Source: Planctomycetia bacterium
GTDB lineage: Bacteria > Planctomycetota > Phycisphaerae > UBA1845 > UTPLA1
NCBI GenBank assembly: GCA_015075745.1
Contig: JABTTW010000001.1
Span: 2,604,001-2,668,000 of the forward strand
DNA: 64,000 bases
Reading direction: 5' to 3'
The notes beneath the pieces are model-generated. The model saw only the letters and a list, made by a program, of their open reading frames with translations, searched no databases and was not told where the DNA came from. Within the stretch, counting starts at the first letter, position 1, and every line of letters begins with the position of its first letter. The position numbers and the translations under genes are program-made. Below, piece by piece: positions 1 to 10,966 of this stretch.

Positions 1-1633
1 CAACCTCTTCGCGCTGCGCCAGCAGGCTCGCGTAGGTTGACCAATTCCCGGCGACAAGTTCGTGCTTTCCTCGCTCGGGCAGCACCAGGAGCCGCTCCGC
101 GACGCGATCGAGAAAGTAGCGATCGTGACTGACCATCAGGATGCTGCCGGGAAACAATGTCAGCGATTCTTCCAGTGCCTCACGCGCCGGAATGTCCAGA
201 TGGTTGGTCGGCTCGTCCAGAATGAGCACTTGCGGACTCTGCCAGACCAGTCGCGCCAGCAGGACGCGTGACTGCTCACCGCCGGAAAGCGAACCCACCC
301 GCTTGAATACCGAATCCCCTCGAAACAGAAACAACGCGAGATACGACCGGGCCTCAGCCTCCCTGATCTCGGGTCGAACCTGCCGAACCGCCTCAATCAC
401 CGTCAGCGACGCATCAAGGTCGCGATGCTCCTGGTCGTAGTAGCCGACGGTGAGATTCTGGAACAGCCGGACGGTTCCGCTCGTCGTGGGCGTCTGCCCC
501 AGGAGCATCCGCAGCAGTGTCGTCTTGCCGACACCGTTGGGCCCGATGATGCCGATTTTCTCACCCCGGGTCATCTCAAAGTCCAGATCGCGGATGAGCA
601 CCAGATCGCCGAACGCCTTGCCGGCCTTTTCGCAGCGGATGACCATGTCGCCACCGCCGACCTGTTTGCCGAACTGAAGTTTCAGCTTCGCCGCGTCACT
701 CTTGGGCTTCCCCAGTATCCTGCCGTCGGCCTCCATGCGATCCAGATATTTCTGCCGACCGCGGGCCTGCTTGGCGGAGTCCTTGGCGAATTTCACCTTG
801 GCGATGTAATCGCGCTGGTGTGCCAGCCATGCGGACTGCTTCTCGTAGTCGCGCACCGCCTGAAGCTGACGAATGCGCTTGGCCTGGGCGTAGTTCGTGT
901 AATTGGTCGGATAGACCTCGGTCTTGTGGTCCTCGACCTCAATGATCTTGGTGACGACACGGTCGAGCAGGTAGCGGTCATGGGAGATGATGACCGCTCC
1001 GCCGTGATAGCCGGCGAGGTACTTTTCCAGCCAGCGCGTGGCGTCGATGTCGAGATGGTTCGTCGGCTCGTCAAGCAGCAGGAAGTCGGAATTCGAGAGC
1101 AGCAGCCGCGCCAGCGCCGCGCGGCACTTCTGTCCGCCGGAAAGCTGCTCGACGAGTTGGGCATACTCATCCGGCGAGAACGAAAGGCCCCCGAGCACCT
1201 CGCGCATGCGGATCTCATAGTCATAACCGCCGGCCGCCTCGAAACGGGCGCGAAGCCGGTCGTACTTTTCCATGAGCGCCGGTTCGTCGGCGGTGCCGTG
1301 GGCGTCGCTGATGGCGTGGGACAACTCGGCGATCTGCGACTCCAGCGCGCGGTGGTCATCAAAGACGCTCGACACGACGTCGATTAGCCGCGCGCCGGGC
1401 GTGAGATTCGGTTCCTGCGGCAGGTAGCCGATGGTCGTTCCGCTGGAGATGGTCACCGTCCCCATGTCGGGCGGCTCGTTGCCGGTGATCAGGCGAAAGA
1501 GCGTGGTCTTGCCGCTGCCGTTGGCCCCGATGAGGCCGACCTTCTCGCCCTTGTGCAAATCGAGCGTTACGCCGGAAAGGACTTCATTTCCGCCGAATGA
1601 CTTGAAGATGTTCTGAAGCGCGACCGCAGCCAT
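1..1633 (-). CDS. ABC-F family ATP-binding protein (3' end outside window)
   Basis: Soluble ABC-F ATPase with two nucleotide-binding domains on one chain and no membrane segments; the family acts on ribosomes or translation. About 544 residues are visible and the C-terminal part runs off the window edge. Domain 1 has Walker A GANGSGKT (residues 36-43), signature LSGGQ and Walker B LLLDEPTNHLD. A charged linker follows, then domain 2 with GPNGVGKTT, LSGGEQ and LILDEPTNHLD. The start is ATG at 1633, giving MAAVALQNIFKSFGG; another ATG 5 nt upstream is in a different frame. It could be Uup-, YfmR- or EttA-like; without the C-terminus I cannot choose. Confidence 0.93.
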   Translation of the reverse strand, partial: MAAVALQNIFKSFGGNEVLSGVTLDLHKGEKVGLIGANGSGKTTLFRLITGNEPPDMGTVTISSGTTIGYLPQEPNLTPGARLIDVVSSVFDDHRALESQIAELSHAISDAHGTADEPALMEKYDRLRARFEAAGGYDYEIRMREVLGGLSFSPDEYAQLVEQLSGGQKCRAALARLLLSNSDFLLLDEPTNHLDIDATRWLEKYLAGYHGGAVIISHDRYLLDRVVTKIIEVEDHKTEVYPTNYTNYAQAKRIRQLQAVRDYEKQSAWLAHQRDYIAKVKFAKDSAKQARGRQKYLDRMEADGRILGKPKSDAAKLKLQFGKQVGGGDMVIRCEKAGKAFGDLVLIRDLDFEMTRGEKIGIIGPNGVGKTTLLRMLLGQTPTTSGTVRLFQNLTVGYYDQEHRDLDASLTVIEAVRQVRPEIREAEARSYLALFLFRGDSVFKRVGSLSGGEQSRVLLARLVWQSPQVLILDEPTNHLDIPAREALEESLTLFPGSILMVSHDRYFLDRVAERLLVLPERGKHELVAGNWSTYASLLAQREEV

Positions 1634-1841
1634 GCCATAGGGTAGCAGAGAATCCGCTTCGGACGAAAGTGCGTGACATGCCGGACTTGGATCGGCGCTG
1701 GTTTTGAAGCACGCAACTCGATATGGGTTCGCCCAGCTATGCAATCGATTGGCATGGACTATACTTCCTTCCCAGGTCGGGACGGCCCAAACTGCATAAT
1801 TGGCAACCCATGCGGGAGTGGCTGCGAGCGAGGAAAGAAAC

Positions 1842-3065
1842 ATGGCACGCATCATCCCGCTTTTCCTTTTCGCGGCCGCCCTGACGGGGTCCTGCGACAG
1901 TTCGCACAAGGCTCCTCCCCCTTCGCGAGAGCCTCCGGTCGTCAGCATCGCAAAGCCGCTTCAGATCGACTATCAGCCGTATGCCGATTTCACGGGCCGA
2001 TTAGCCGCGGTCGAAGAAGTCGAGGTGCGGCCGCGCGTCGGTGGATTTCTGGAAAAGGTCAATTTTCAGGTAGGCAGCGACGTCGGCGCGGGAGATGTCC
2101 TGTTCGTGATCGACGCGCGACCATTCCAGGCCGAAGTGGATCGCGCCGCCGCGGAGGTGTCTCGAGCTGAATCGGCATTCAAGCAAAGCGAGATTGAATA
2201 CAAACGCATTGAAGACTTGTATCAAAAGGAATCCGCGACGCAGATAGAGTTTGACCGTCTCATGGCGGCGCGCGACATGGCCAAGGCCGAATTGGCCGCC
2301 GCGAATGCCGCGCTGGCCAGGGCTCAGCTTGACCTCGAATGGACGAGGGTCACGGCACCCATCTCGGGCAGGGTCAGTCGCAATTTCGTCGATGCCGGCA
2401 ACCTCGTCCAGGGCGGAGTTGGTATCGGCACCCTGCTGACGCGGATCGTGACCATGGACCCGATTTTCGTCTATCTCGATGTGGATGAGCAGACCATGCT
2501 GAGGTGCCAGAGGAAAATTCGCGAGGGAAAGATGGAGACCTACCGCGAGGGCATCGTTCCCGTTTCACTCGAACTTGCCAATGAGCAAGGATACCCGCAC
2601 GAGGGCGGTGTCGACTTCGTCGATAACCGGGTTGATGCCGATACCGGTACCCTTCGCATTCGCGGGCGATTCGACAATCCGAAGCGGATTCTGGGTCCGG
2701 GTATGTTTGCCCGCGTTCGTCTCTTCATCGGAGAACTCCAGAGGTCGCTTTCTGTGTCGGAGCGCGCGATCGGCTTCGATCAGGGCGAGCGTTTTCTGCT
2801 CGTCGTCAACGCGAAAAATGAGGTGGAGTACCGCCGAATCAAGATAGGCGGCCTCGAAGAGGACATGCGCATCATTATGGAAGGGGTGGCTCCGGATGAC
2901 TGGGTCATCGTCAATGGCCTGCAAAGGGTACGCCCCGGCGTCAAAGTCACACCGCAGAAAGTGAACATGCGGACGTTTGCTCCGGTCGAGAGCCCGTCCG
3001 CGCCAGACCCGGCGAAGGCCGCATCGCCCGCAATTACCAGCCAACCTGTGTCGGAAAACAACTAG
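1842..3065 (+). CDS. RND efflux periplasmic adaptor (MexA/AcrA family lipoprotein)
   Basis: Membrane-fusion protein that links an inner-membrane RND pump to an outer-membrane channel. I start it at ATG 1842 (MARIIPLFLFAAALTGSC), preceded by GAGGAAAG; an upstream in-frame ATG at 1800 would put 14 extra residues before the signal peptide. Cys18 gives a somewhat atypical lipobox. The order is: barrel-sandwich half with PRVGGFLEKV near residue 55, alpha-hairpin of heptads (about 85-155), second lipoyl half with RVTAPISGRVSRN, beta-barrel, membrane-proximal domain. At 407 residues it is normal for the family. Its stop is followed within 11 bp by the pump gene, so the two form an operon. Confidence 0.92.
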   Translation: MARIIPLFLFAAALTGSCDSSHKAPPPSREPPVVSIAKPLQIDYQPYADFTGRLAAVEEVEVRPRVGGFLEKVNFQVGSDVGAGDVLFVIDARPFQAEVDRAAAEVSRAESAFKQSEIEYKRIEDLYQKESATQIEFDRLMAARDMAKAELAAANAALARAQLDLEWTRVTAPISGRVSRNFVDAGNLVQGGVGIGTLLTRIVTMDPIFVYLDVDEQTMLRCQRKIREGKMETYREGIVPVSLELANEQGYPHEGGVDFVDNRVDADTGTLRIRGRFDNPKRILGPGMFARVRLFIGELQRSLSVSERAIGFDQGERFLLVVNAKNEVEYRRIKIGGLEEDMRIIMEGVAPDDWVIVNGLQRVRPGVKVTPQKVNMRTFAPVESPSAPDPAKAASPAITSQPVSENN

Positions 3066-3075
3066 GAGACCGGGT

Positions 3076-6000
3076 GTGTTTGCGAGGTTTTTCATAGACC
3101 GACCGGTCTTCGCTGCCGTCATTTCGATCGTGATCACGATCGCAGGCCTGGTGGCGCTGTTCACGCTGCCTGTCGCACAGTATCCGGAGATCACCCCCCC
3201 GACGATTCATGTGTCCTGCGTTTATCCCGGGGCCAGCGCTCAGGTGGTGGCGGATACAGTGGCCGCGCCCATCGAGCAGCAAGTCAACGGTGTCGAGAAC
3301 ATGCTTTACATGTCCTCGCAGTGCACCAATGACGGCACTTACAGACTGACTGTCACTTTTGAAGTAGGCGTGAACCTGGACATGGCCCAGGTCCTGGTGC
3401 AGAACCGAGTTTCTCAGGCGCTGCCCATGCTGCCGAGTGAAGTGACCGCCATCGGCGTGACGACGAAGAAGCGATCGCCGAATATCCTCCTTGCAGTCAA
3501 CATTTACTCGCCGGATCAGCGATTTGATCAGCTCTATTTAAGCAACTACGCGACGATTCAGGTGAAGGATGAACTGGCCCGCATCGAGGGGGTGGGCGAT
3601 GTTTCCTTTCTCGGTCAGCAGGACTACAGCATGCGGCTGTGGCTCGATCCCGATCGCATGGCCGAGCGCAGGCTGACGGCGTCCGACATCGTTGCGGCAC
3701 TTCGCGAACAGAATATCCAAGTGGCCGCCGGGCAGATCGGTCAGCCGCCGGTGCCGGCTGGTCAGGAGTTTCAGTACGTCATGACCACGCTCGGCCGCCT
3801 GGTTGAGGCCGAACAATTCGGCGAAATCATCGTGAAGACAGGCGACTCCGGGCAGGTGACGAGGCTCCGTGACATCGCCCGAATGGAGCTCGGCGCCCGA
3901 AACCAGGATCAAAGCGCGACCCTCGATGGCAAGCCCTCGGTAGGACTGGCGATATTCCAGTTACCCGGCTCCAACGCGCTGTCCACGTCAGACGCCATCC
4001 GGGAAAAGATGGAGGAGCTGTCCAGGCAGTTTCCCGTGGGGCTTGAGTACGCGATCGTCTACGACACGACGCCCTTTGTCCGCGAATCAATTCATGAGGT
4101 GGTTATCGCCATGCGGGACGCGATCATCCTGGTCGCGATTGTGGTGATCGTCTTTCTGCAGAACTGGCGATCCACCTTGATTCCTCTCCTCGCCGTACCT
4201 GTTTCGCTCATCGGAACATTCGGTCTGATGGCCGTCGCGGGTTTCAGCCTGAACAATCTGACCCTGTTCGGTCTTGTCTTGGCGGTGGGCATCGTCGTCG
4301 ATGACGCGATTGTGGTCGTCGAAAACGTCGAGCGGTGGATCGAGAGCGGCCTGTCACCTAAAGAGGCCTCCTACAAGGCCATGAATGAGGTGACCGGCGC
4401 GATCATTGCCATCGCCTTCGGCCTTTCGGCGGTGTTCATTCCGACAGCGTTCGTCTCAGGGATCACGGGACAATTTTACCGGCAGTTTGCCCTGACGATC
4501 GCAACGTCCACGCTTATTTCGGCGCTGGTATCGCTGACACTCAGTCCGGCCCTTACTGCGATCATGTTGAAACCGGAGGGCGCGAAACGTGACATCCTGA
4601 GCCGAATCATCGACCTGGTGCTGGGTTGGTTCTTTCGCGGGTTCAACCGGACCTTCGACTGGACGACTCACACTTACACAAGACTCGTTCGGAGATGCAT
4701 GCGGGCTTCGGTGATCGCGATGCTCGTTTACTTCGGCCTTCTTGGCGCCACCTACTACGGATTCACGCACGTGCCGACCGGGTTTATCCCCAATCAGGAC
4801 AAGGGCTACCTGCTCATCAATGTTCAATTGCCGGACTCCGCATCGATTGAACGCACCCGATCTGTCCTGGCACGGGTGGAGCAGATCGCTCGCGAGACAC
4901 CGGGTGTCAAGCATTCGGTGGGCGTTTCAGGTCAGTCATTTCTCCTCAATGCGAACGGGTCGAATTTCGCTTCGATGTTCGCGGTCCTGGATAGTTTTCA
5001 TAATCGCAATTCTCAGGAGCTCTCCGCTGATGCGATTGCGAATCAGCTTCGCCGTCGGTACTTCGCTGAAATCCAGGAGGCCATGGTATCGATCTTCGGC
5101 GCGCCACCTGTGGATGGACTTGGAAATGCCGAGGGATTCAAGATCATGATCGAAGATCGCGGCGGCGCGGGGCTGCCGGCGTTGCAGGCTCAGGCGGACA
5201 ATGTCGTGACCGTCGGCAATCAGCAGCCGGGCCTCGTCGGTCTCTTCACTCAATTTCGAGCGGACACTCCGCAGCTTTACGTCGACATCGACCGCACCAA
5301 ATGCAAGACCCTTGGCGTTCCGCTGGACGAGGTCTTCAATACGCTTCAGGTTTTCCTTGGAGGGTACTACGTCAACGACTTCAACCGATTCGGGCGCACA
5401 TGGCAGGTCAACCTACAGGCCGCGGGGCCCTTTCGTGCGGACCCGGAGGACGTCAAGAAACTCAAGGTTCGTAACGGCGCGGGTGACATGGTGCCGATCG
5501 GTACGCTTGCAACCGTGCGGGATTCCAGCGGCCCCGTGCTGATAACACGATATAACATGTATCCTGCGGCGACAATCAACGGCGCGTCGATGCCTGGCTA
5601 CAGCTCGGGCGAAGCGATCAGCACCATGGAGGCCATCGCCGGCAGCGAACTACATCGCTCCGTCTCATTTGAATGGACCGAGCTGACCCTCATAGAAATT
5701 CTCGCGGGCAATACGGCGATCTTCATCTTTCCGTTGTGCGTCCTCTTTGTTTTCCTGACGCACTCCGCCGAGTACGAAAGTTTCGCTTTACCGCTTGGCA
5801 TCATCATGATCGTGCCCATGAGCATGTTGTGTGCGCTGATCGGCGTCTCTCTACGCGGCATGGATAACAACATCTTCACGCAGATCGCCTTCATCGTGCT
5901 TGCGGGTCTTGCCTGTAAGAATGCCGTATTAATTATTGAGTTCGCCAAGCAGCAGCATGATGCGGGCATGTCGGTATTCGAGTCGGCGGCCGAGGCGGCA

Positions 6001-6282
6001 CGGCTGCGGTTGCGGCCGATTTTCATGACTTCGTTTACCTTCGTTCTCGGCGTCGTGCCGTTGATGATCGCGACGGGGGCGGGTCATGAAATGCGACAGA
6101 CGCTCGGCACGGCGGTGTTTTCCGGCATGCTCGGCGTGACTCTGTTCGGCATTTTCCTCACTCCGGTTTTCTACTTTGTCATTCAATCCGCCGCTTTGAA
6201 GTTGCGGCCGGGTCATGCCCATGGACCGGTGGAATCGAGCGAACCGCCGGAAGTCGATGGCGCCACGAATCACAGCGAGTGA
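3076..6282 (+). CDS. RND multidrug efflux pump (AcrB/MexB family, HAE-1)
   Basis: Proton-driven inner-membrane transporter of 1068 residues, the usual size. I choose the GTG at 3076 (VFARFFIDRPVFA) because AGGAG overlaps the stop of the adaptor gene 7 nt upstream; a TTG at 2977 lies inside the adaptor gene. FFIDRP at the N-terminus is typical. The proton-relay pair is in VGIVVDDAIVVVENV (around residues 405-408), and the TM10 lysine is in LACKNAVLIIEFA (about 946). Two large periplasmic loops and about twelve membrane segments are present. No TolC-like outer-membrane gene lies next to it, so the channel must be encoded elsewhere. Substrate is unknown. Confidence 0.95.
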   Translation: MFARFFIDRPVFAAVISIVITIAGLVALFTLPVAQYPEITPPTIHVSCVYPGASAQVVADTVAAPIEQQVNGVENMLYMSSQCTNDGTYRLTVTFEVGVNLDMAQVLVQNRVSQALPMLPSEVTAIGVTTKKRSPNILLAVNIYSPDQRFDQLYLSNYATIQVKDELARIEGVGDVSFLGQQDYSMRLWLDPDRMAERRLTASDIVAALREQNIQVAAGQIGQPPVPAGQEFQYVMTTLGRLVEAEQFGEIIVKTGDSGQVTRLRDIARMELGARNQDQSATLDGKPSVGLAIFQLPGSNALSTSDAIREKMEELSRQFPVGLEYAIVYDTTPFVRESIHEVVIAMRDAIILVAIVVIVFLQNWRSTLIPLLAVPVSLIGTFGLMAVAGFSLNNLTLFGLVLAVGIVVDDAIVVVENVERWIESGLSPKEASYKAMNEVTGAIIAIAFGLSAVFIPTAFVSGITGQFYRQFALTIATSTLISALVSLTLSPALTAIMLKPEGAKRDILSRIIDLVLGWFFRGFNRTFDWTTHTYTRLVRRCMRASVIAMLVYFGLLGATYYGFTHVPTGFIPNQDKGYLLINVQLPDSASIERTRSVLARVEQIARETPGVKHSVGVSGQSFLLNANGSNFASMFAVLDSFHNRNSQELSADAIANQLRRRYFAEIQEAMVSIFGAPPVDGLGNAEGFKIMIEDRGGAGLPALQAQADNVVTVGNQQPGLVGLFTQFRADTPQLYVDIDRTKCKTLGVPLDEVFNTLQVFLGGYYVNDFNRFGRTWQVNLQAAGPFRADPEDVKKLKVRNGAGDMVPIGTLATVRDSSGPVLITRYNMYPAATINGASMPGYSSGEAISTMEAIAGSELHRSVSFEWTELTLIEILAGNTAIFIFPLCVLFVFLTHSAEYESFALPLGIIMIVPMSMLCALIGVSLRGMDNNIFTQIAFIVLAGLACKNAVLIIEFAKQQHDAGMSVFESAAEAARLRLRPIFMTSFTFVLGVVPLMIATGAGHEMRQTLGTAVFSGMLGVTLFGIFLTPVFYFVIQSAALKLRPGHAHGPVESSEPPEVDGATNHSE

Positions 6283-6340
6283 ATTCTGAAATGATTTGCG
6301 TGTGACGCGGGCCGCCGTGTCCGAATGACCGGTCAGATCG

Positions 6341-6958
6341 TCACGATGTCGCCTGAGCAGTTGACGCGGCCGTCTTACTCATTCTCGATTCATCGCGCGG
6401 ACTGAATCGCAATCTTGGGGCGAATAACACAAACGCCGCGATCGTGAGGCCGCACGACATCAGGAGGAAGACGGGCCGCAGGCTCGGATCGAGGAAGAGC
6501 GAGATAAGCCCCTTTGAATCGGCCCAACTCTCAGCGCGAAGGGCCCAATACGGCCAATCGGCGGGCAGGTGAAGCGCCGTTCGCGAAGCCTGTGCGTGGG
6601 TCAGACTCTCAGCCTGTTGGGGAAGAAATGAGCCATCGCCGAGGACGGGCAGGATGACTTCGTTCGGCCGTTTGTAGTGGAGGTCGAGGACGGCGAGGCG
6701 TTCGTTGACAACGGCGTCGTTCTTGAAGGCATACATCAGCTCGTCGCGGCGGGCCACTTCAGCTTCCAGGGCGGCGACATCCGCGGCGAGTTGGGTTTCT
6801 TCGGCCAGCAGGTCGCAGTAGTCCCGGAGGATCGGCAGCAGCACGGTCGGCGCGAAGACGACGAACGAAAGGCCCAGGAGCAACAGAAACATTAACCGAT
6901 GACCCAGCGGAGAAGTGGGCGCCGGTTCCAATGGTCGCGACTGCGAGCTCTCGATCAT
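6341..6958 (-). CDS. FtsB/DivIC-like septum-formation membrane protein
   Basis: Protein of 205 residues directly downstream of enolase (16 bp gap, same strand). It has a short cytoplasmic N-terminus, a membrane segment (about 22-42, LMFLLLLGLSFVVFAP), and a coiled-coil stretch rich in Glu and Ala heptads (about 50-80). A PNEVILP-type region follows, and then a second hydrophobic segment near the C-terminus (LMSCGLTIAAFVLFAP). The N-terminal half looks like divisome proteins FtsB/DivIC, and eno-ftsB is a known neighbour pair in proteobacteria. The second membrane segment is not typical of FtsB. The ATG at 6958 is the first start after the enolase stop; its ribosome site is weak. Confidence 0.6.
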   Translation of the reverse strand: MIESSQSRPLEPAPTSPLGHRLMFLLLLGLSFVVFAPTVLLPILRDYCDLLAEETQLAADVAALEAEVARRDELMYAFKNDAVVNERLAVLDLHYKRPNEVILPVLGDGSFLPQQAESLTHAQASRTALHLPADWPYWALRAESWADSKGLISLFLDPSLRPVFLLMSCGLTIAAFVLFAPRLRFSPRDESRMSKTAASTAQATS

Positions 6959-6974
6959 CTGATCGGGCAAAGTT

Positions 6975-8576
<1,602 letters not shown>

Positions 8577-10049
8577 ATGAACGTACTGCTCGTCTGGCCA
8601 AAGACGCCGGACACGTTTTGGAGTTTCAACCATGTCCTGCCTTTCATCTCTCGAAAGGCCGCCCACCCGCCGCTTGGTCTGATGACCGCGGCCGCGTTCC
8701 TGCCGCGAGATTGGGCGATTCACCTCGTGGACCTGAACGTCCGTCCGATGAGCGACGCTGACATTGCATGGGCCGATTACGTGATGATCTCGGCCATGAT
8801 TGTCCACGTTGAGTCCGCGAAGGAAGTCATCGCTCGGTGCATCAAACAGGGAAAGCCGGTCATCGCGGGCGGCCCGTTGTTTACGACCGGTCACGAGCGT
8901 TTTCCTGAGGTCAATCACTTTGTTCTTGGCGAGGCTGAAGAGCTGATGGCGGACCTCGTCGCCGACATGCGCTCCGGTACGGTCAAGAAATACTATCTGG
9001 CGAATCGCAAGCCCGACGTCTCCCAGACGCCGCCGCCTCGCTGGGACATCATCCGCATGAAGGACTATGCGACCATGTCGGTGCAGTATTCACGAGGCTG
9101 CCCGTTCAACTGCGAGTTTTGCGACATCATTGTGATGAACGGTCGTGTGCCGCGCGTCAAGTCGCCGGAGCAGATGGTCGCCGAGTTGGATTCGCTCGTC
9201 ACGGCAGGCTGGGACGGGCCGGTTTTTGTCGTTGACGACAACTTCATCGGGCACAAGGTCAAGGCAAAATCACTGCTCCGAGCGATCATCGCATGGCGTC
9301 AGAAGCATCGGATGAAGATCACATTCCTGACCGAAGCTTCGCTGAACGTGGCGGACGATGGGGAACTACTTGAATTGCTGGCTCAGGCCGGCTTCAAAAA
9401 GCTCTTCATCGGGATCGAGAGTCCCTCGGAGGAGAGCCTCGGTGAGTGCTCGAAGGTGCAGAACGCGGGGCGCGATCTTGTCGCGGATGTGAAGAAGATT
9501 CAGGCGGCCGGCCTGGAAGTCATGGGCGGGTTCATCGTGGGATTTGATAACGACAAGGAGAGCATTTTCGAGCGGCAGTGGCGGTTCATTCAGGAGGCGG
9601 GCGTCGTCACGGCGATGGTGGGATTACTGACTGCGCTGCCGGAAACGCAACTCTTCAAGCGGCTTCAAAAGGAGGGGAGGCTTTTGGGCCACAGCACGGG
9701 CAATAATCTTGACGCCGTGCTGAATTTTGTGCCCAAGCTGGATCGAGAGACACTGCTGCAAGGCTATCGCGATCTGGTGTGCCGGCTCTACATGCCGCGG
9801 GAGTATTACCGACGCATACTTACGTTTCTGCGACAGTACAAGCCCACCGGCCCGAAGACGCCGATCACGGTGCTCGACGTACGAGCGTTCCTGCATTCAA
9901 TGTGGGCGATGGGCGTAGTCGGGTCGGGCAGGTTCGCCTTTTGGCGATTCGTGACGCGGGCATTTATCTTTCATCGACGGGCATTCGCCGAGGCGATGGG
10001 GATGGCCATCATGGGGTACCACTTTCGCCGCGTGGCACGGTCGATCTAG
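8577..10049 (+). CDS. B12-binding domain radical SAM protein
   Basis: Protein of 490 residues. The N-terminal ~140 residues look like a cobalamin-binding Rossmann domain (VLLVWPKTPDTFW, HPPLGLMTAAAFLP, VIAGGPLFT). The radical SAM core has the cluster motif CPFNCEFCD (residues ~177-184) and then VFVVDDNFIGHK and KLFIGIESPSEESL. The C-terminal ~150 residues resemble the DUF4070 tail of the hopanoid-methylase-like group of B12 radical SAM enzymes. The substrate cannot be told from sequence; a methyl transfer or lipid modification is inference. The start is ATG 8577, since upstream in-frame codons are in the promoter region. Confidence 0.88.
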   Translation: MNVLLVWPKTPDTFWSFNHVLPFISRKAAHPPLGLMTAAAFLPRDWAIHLVDLNVRPMSDADIAWADYVMISAMIVHVESAKEVIARCIKQGKPVIAGGPLFTTGHERFPEVNHFVLGEAEELMADLVADMRSGTVKKYYLANRKPDVSQTPPPRWDIIRMKDYATMSVQYSRGCPFNCEFCDIIVMNGRVPRVKSPEQMVAELDSLVTAGWDGPVFVVDDNFIGHKVKAKSLLRAIIAWRQKHRMKITFLTEASLNVADDGELLELLAQAGFKKLFIGIESPSEESLGECSKVQNAGRDLVADVKKIQAAGLEVMGGFIVGFDNDKESIFERQWRFIQEAGVVTAMVGLLTALPETQLFKRLQKEGRLLGHSTGNNLDAVLNFVPKLDRETLLQGYRDLVCRLYMPREYYRRILTFLRQYKPTGPKTPITVLDVRAFLHSMWAMGVVGSGRFAFWRFVTRAFIFHRRAFAEAMGMAIMGYHFRRVARSI

Positions 10050-10091
10050 ACTCGTCAGCCGCGAAACGAGGATGATGTTTGGGCAATAGAA

Positions 10092-10119
10092 AAGCCCACG
10101 GATTCGAATCCGTGGGCTT
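10092..10119 (-). terminator. Intrinsic terminator, perfect 28-nt palindrome
   Basis: The arms AAGCCCACGGATTC and GAATCCGTGGGCTT are a perfect palindrome without a spacer. On the minus strand it is followed by TTTTCT, so it best serves the lipoprotein gene at 10161-10685. It may also stop transcription arriving from the radical SAM gene. Confidence 0.7.
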
Positions 10120-10160
10120 GGGTGTACGAACGTCTTATTGCTCGTTGTGAAGCGGCGTTC

Positions 10161-10685
10161 CTATTTTTTCTTGCCGTGGTCTTCAAAGTAATCCACGAGT
10201 TCCTTCGCGGCTGATTCGGCGAGATCATCATCGCCGGAGCCCGCTGCCTTGCTCTTGGTAACGATCTGCACGCGCCCGATGTCCGCGCCGTCCGCCTTCA
10301 GATAAAAGAGCGTCACGACGAATTTCTCCGGCATCAGGCCGCCGACACCGCCGCGGTGATACCACATGATGGCCGGCTCGATGGTCAGCATGGGCGAGCT
10401 GCCCTTGAACGGCGCGTCCTCCTCGGTGACAAGATACTTGCGCAACTGGGCGGACAACTGCGTCTTGAACTCAGTGCTCACCAGTCCGCCGAGCTCGGTC
10501 CGCGGCGGGGCGATGGTCACGCCCTGATAGCTGGCGAAACTGCCTCCCGACATCCCCGGAACGGGCTCGGACTTGGAGCTGGAACCCTTCATTTCGTTGA
10601 CAGCGCGTCCGACGACCTTCGTACAGCCGGTATTCGAGCTCAATGCGGCAAGCAGGACGAAAGCGGCAATCGATTTCGGCTTCAT
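10161..10685 (-). CDS. Exported lipoprotein of unknown function
   Basis: Not recognised. 174 residues beginning MKPKSIAAFVLLAALSSNTGC, a clear lipoprotein signal with Cys21. The mature part has a Ser/Gly-rich linker, then a mixed alpha/beta domain. That domain resembles small lipoproteins with a DUF4410-like plan: a value or hydrolase-like beta region (VTIAPPRTELGGLV), a helix, then MLTIEPAIMWYHRGG, ending in a charged helix ESAAKELVDYFEDHGKKK. ATG 10685 is chosen because the upstream in-frame part lies between the promoter and this start. It is a single-gene unit with its own promoter and terminator. Confidence 0.75.
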   Translation of the reverse strand: MKPKSIAAFVLLAALSSNTGCTKVVGRAVNEMKGSSSKSEPVPGMSGGSFASYQGVTIAPPRTELGGLVSTEFKTQLSAQLRKYLVTEEDAPFKGSSPMLTIEPAIMWYHRGGVGGLMPEKFVVTLFYLKADGADIGRVQIVTKSKAAGSGDDDLAESAAKELVDYFEDHGKKK

Positions 10686-10774
10686 TCTTTTGCTCCAAAA
10701 AAAGCTAGGTCTTGAAATGCAATTGGTTTCTACACAGGCCGTACGAACGAAACGGCCTAGACACGATCGCCGGT

Positions 10775-10802
10775 ATTCTAGTCCGTCGGCATTCTCGGTC
10801 AA
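10775..10802 (-). promoter_or_regulatory. Sigma70-type promoter of the 10161-10685 lipoprotein gene
   Basis: On the minus strand TTGACC (10802-10797), a 16-bp spacer, then TAGAAT (10780-10775). The gene start is 90 bp downstream. The same -10 TAGAAT recurs before trx and tpx in this window. Confidence 0.6.
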
Positions 10803-10966
10803 ATCAGAGTTAGGCGGCACCTGTCAGAGACTCGTACTCCGATGGTCGAAGGCCAATACCTTGATGGGAACCACGGACTGTCGCTGCCGTTGTGGCGATT
10901 TCTCAAGGCTTCGTAGAGGATGCCGACTGATTCGGGAGCCCTGCCAAGCGGCTGGGAAATCGTGCC

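Noticed and set aside
10092..10119. tRNA fragment, because the sequence contains GGATTCGAATCC
   Set aside because: The whole is a perfect palindrome with a T tract on one side and no other tRNA parts; a terminator explains it.
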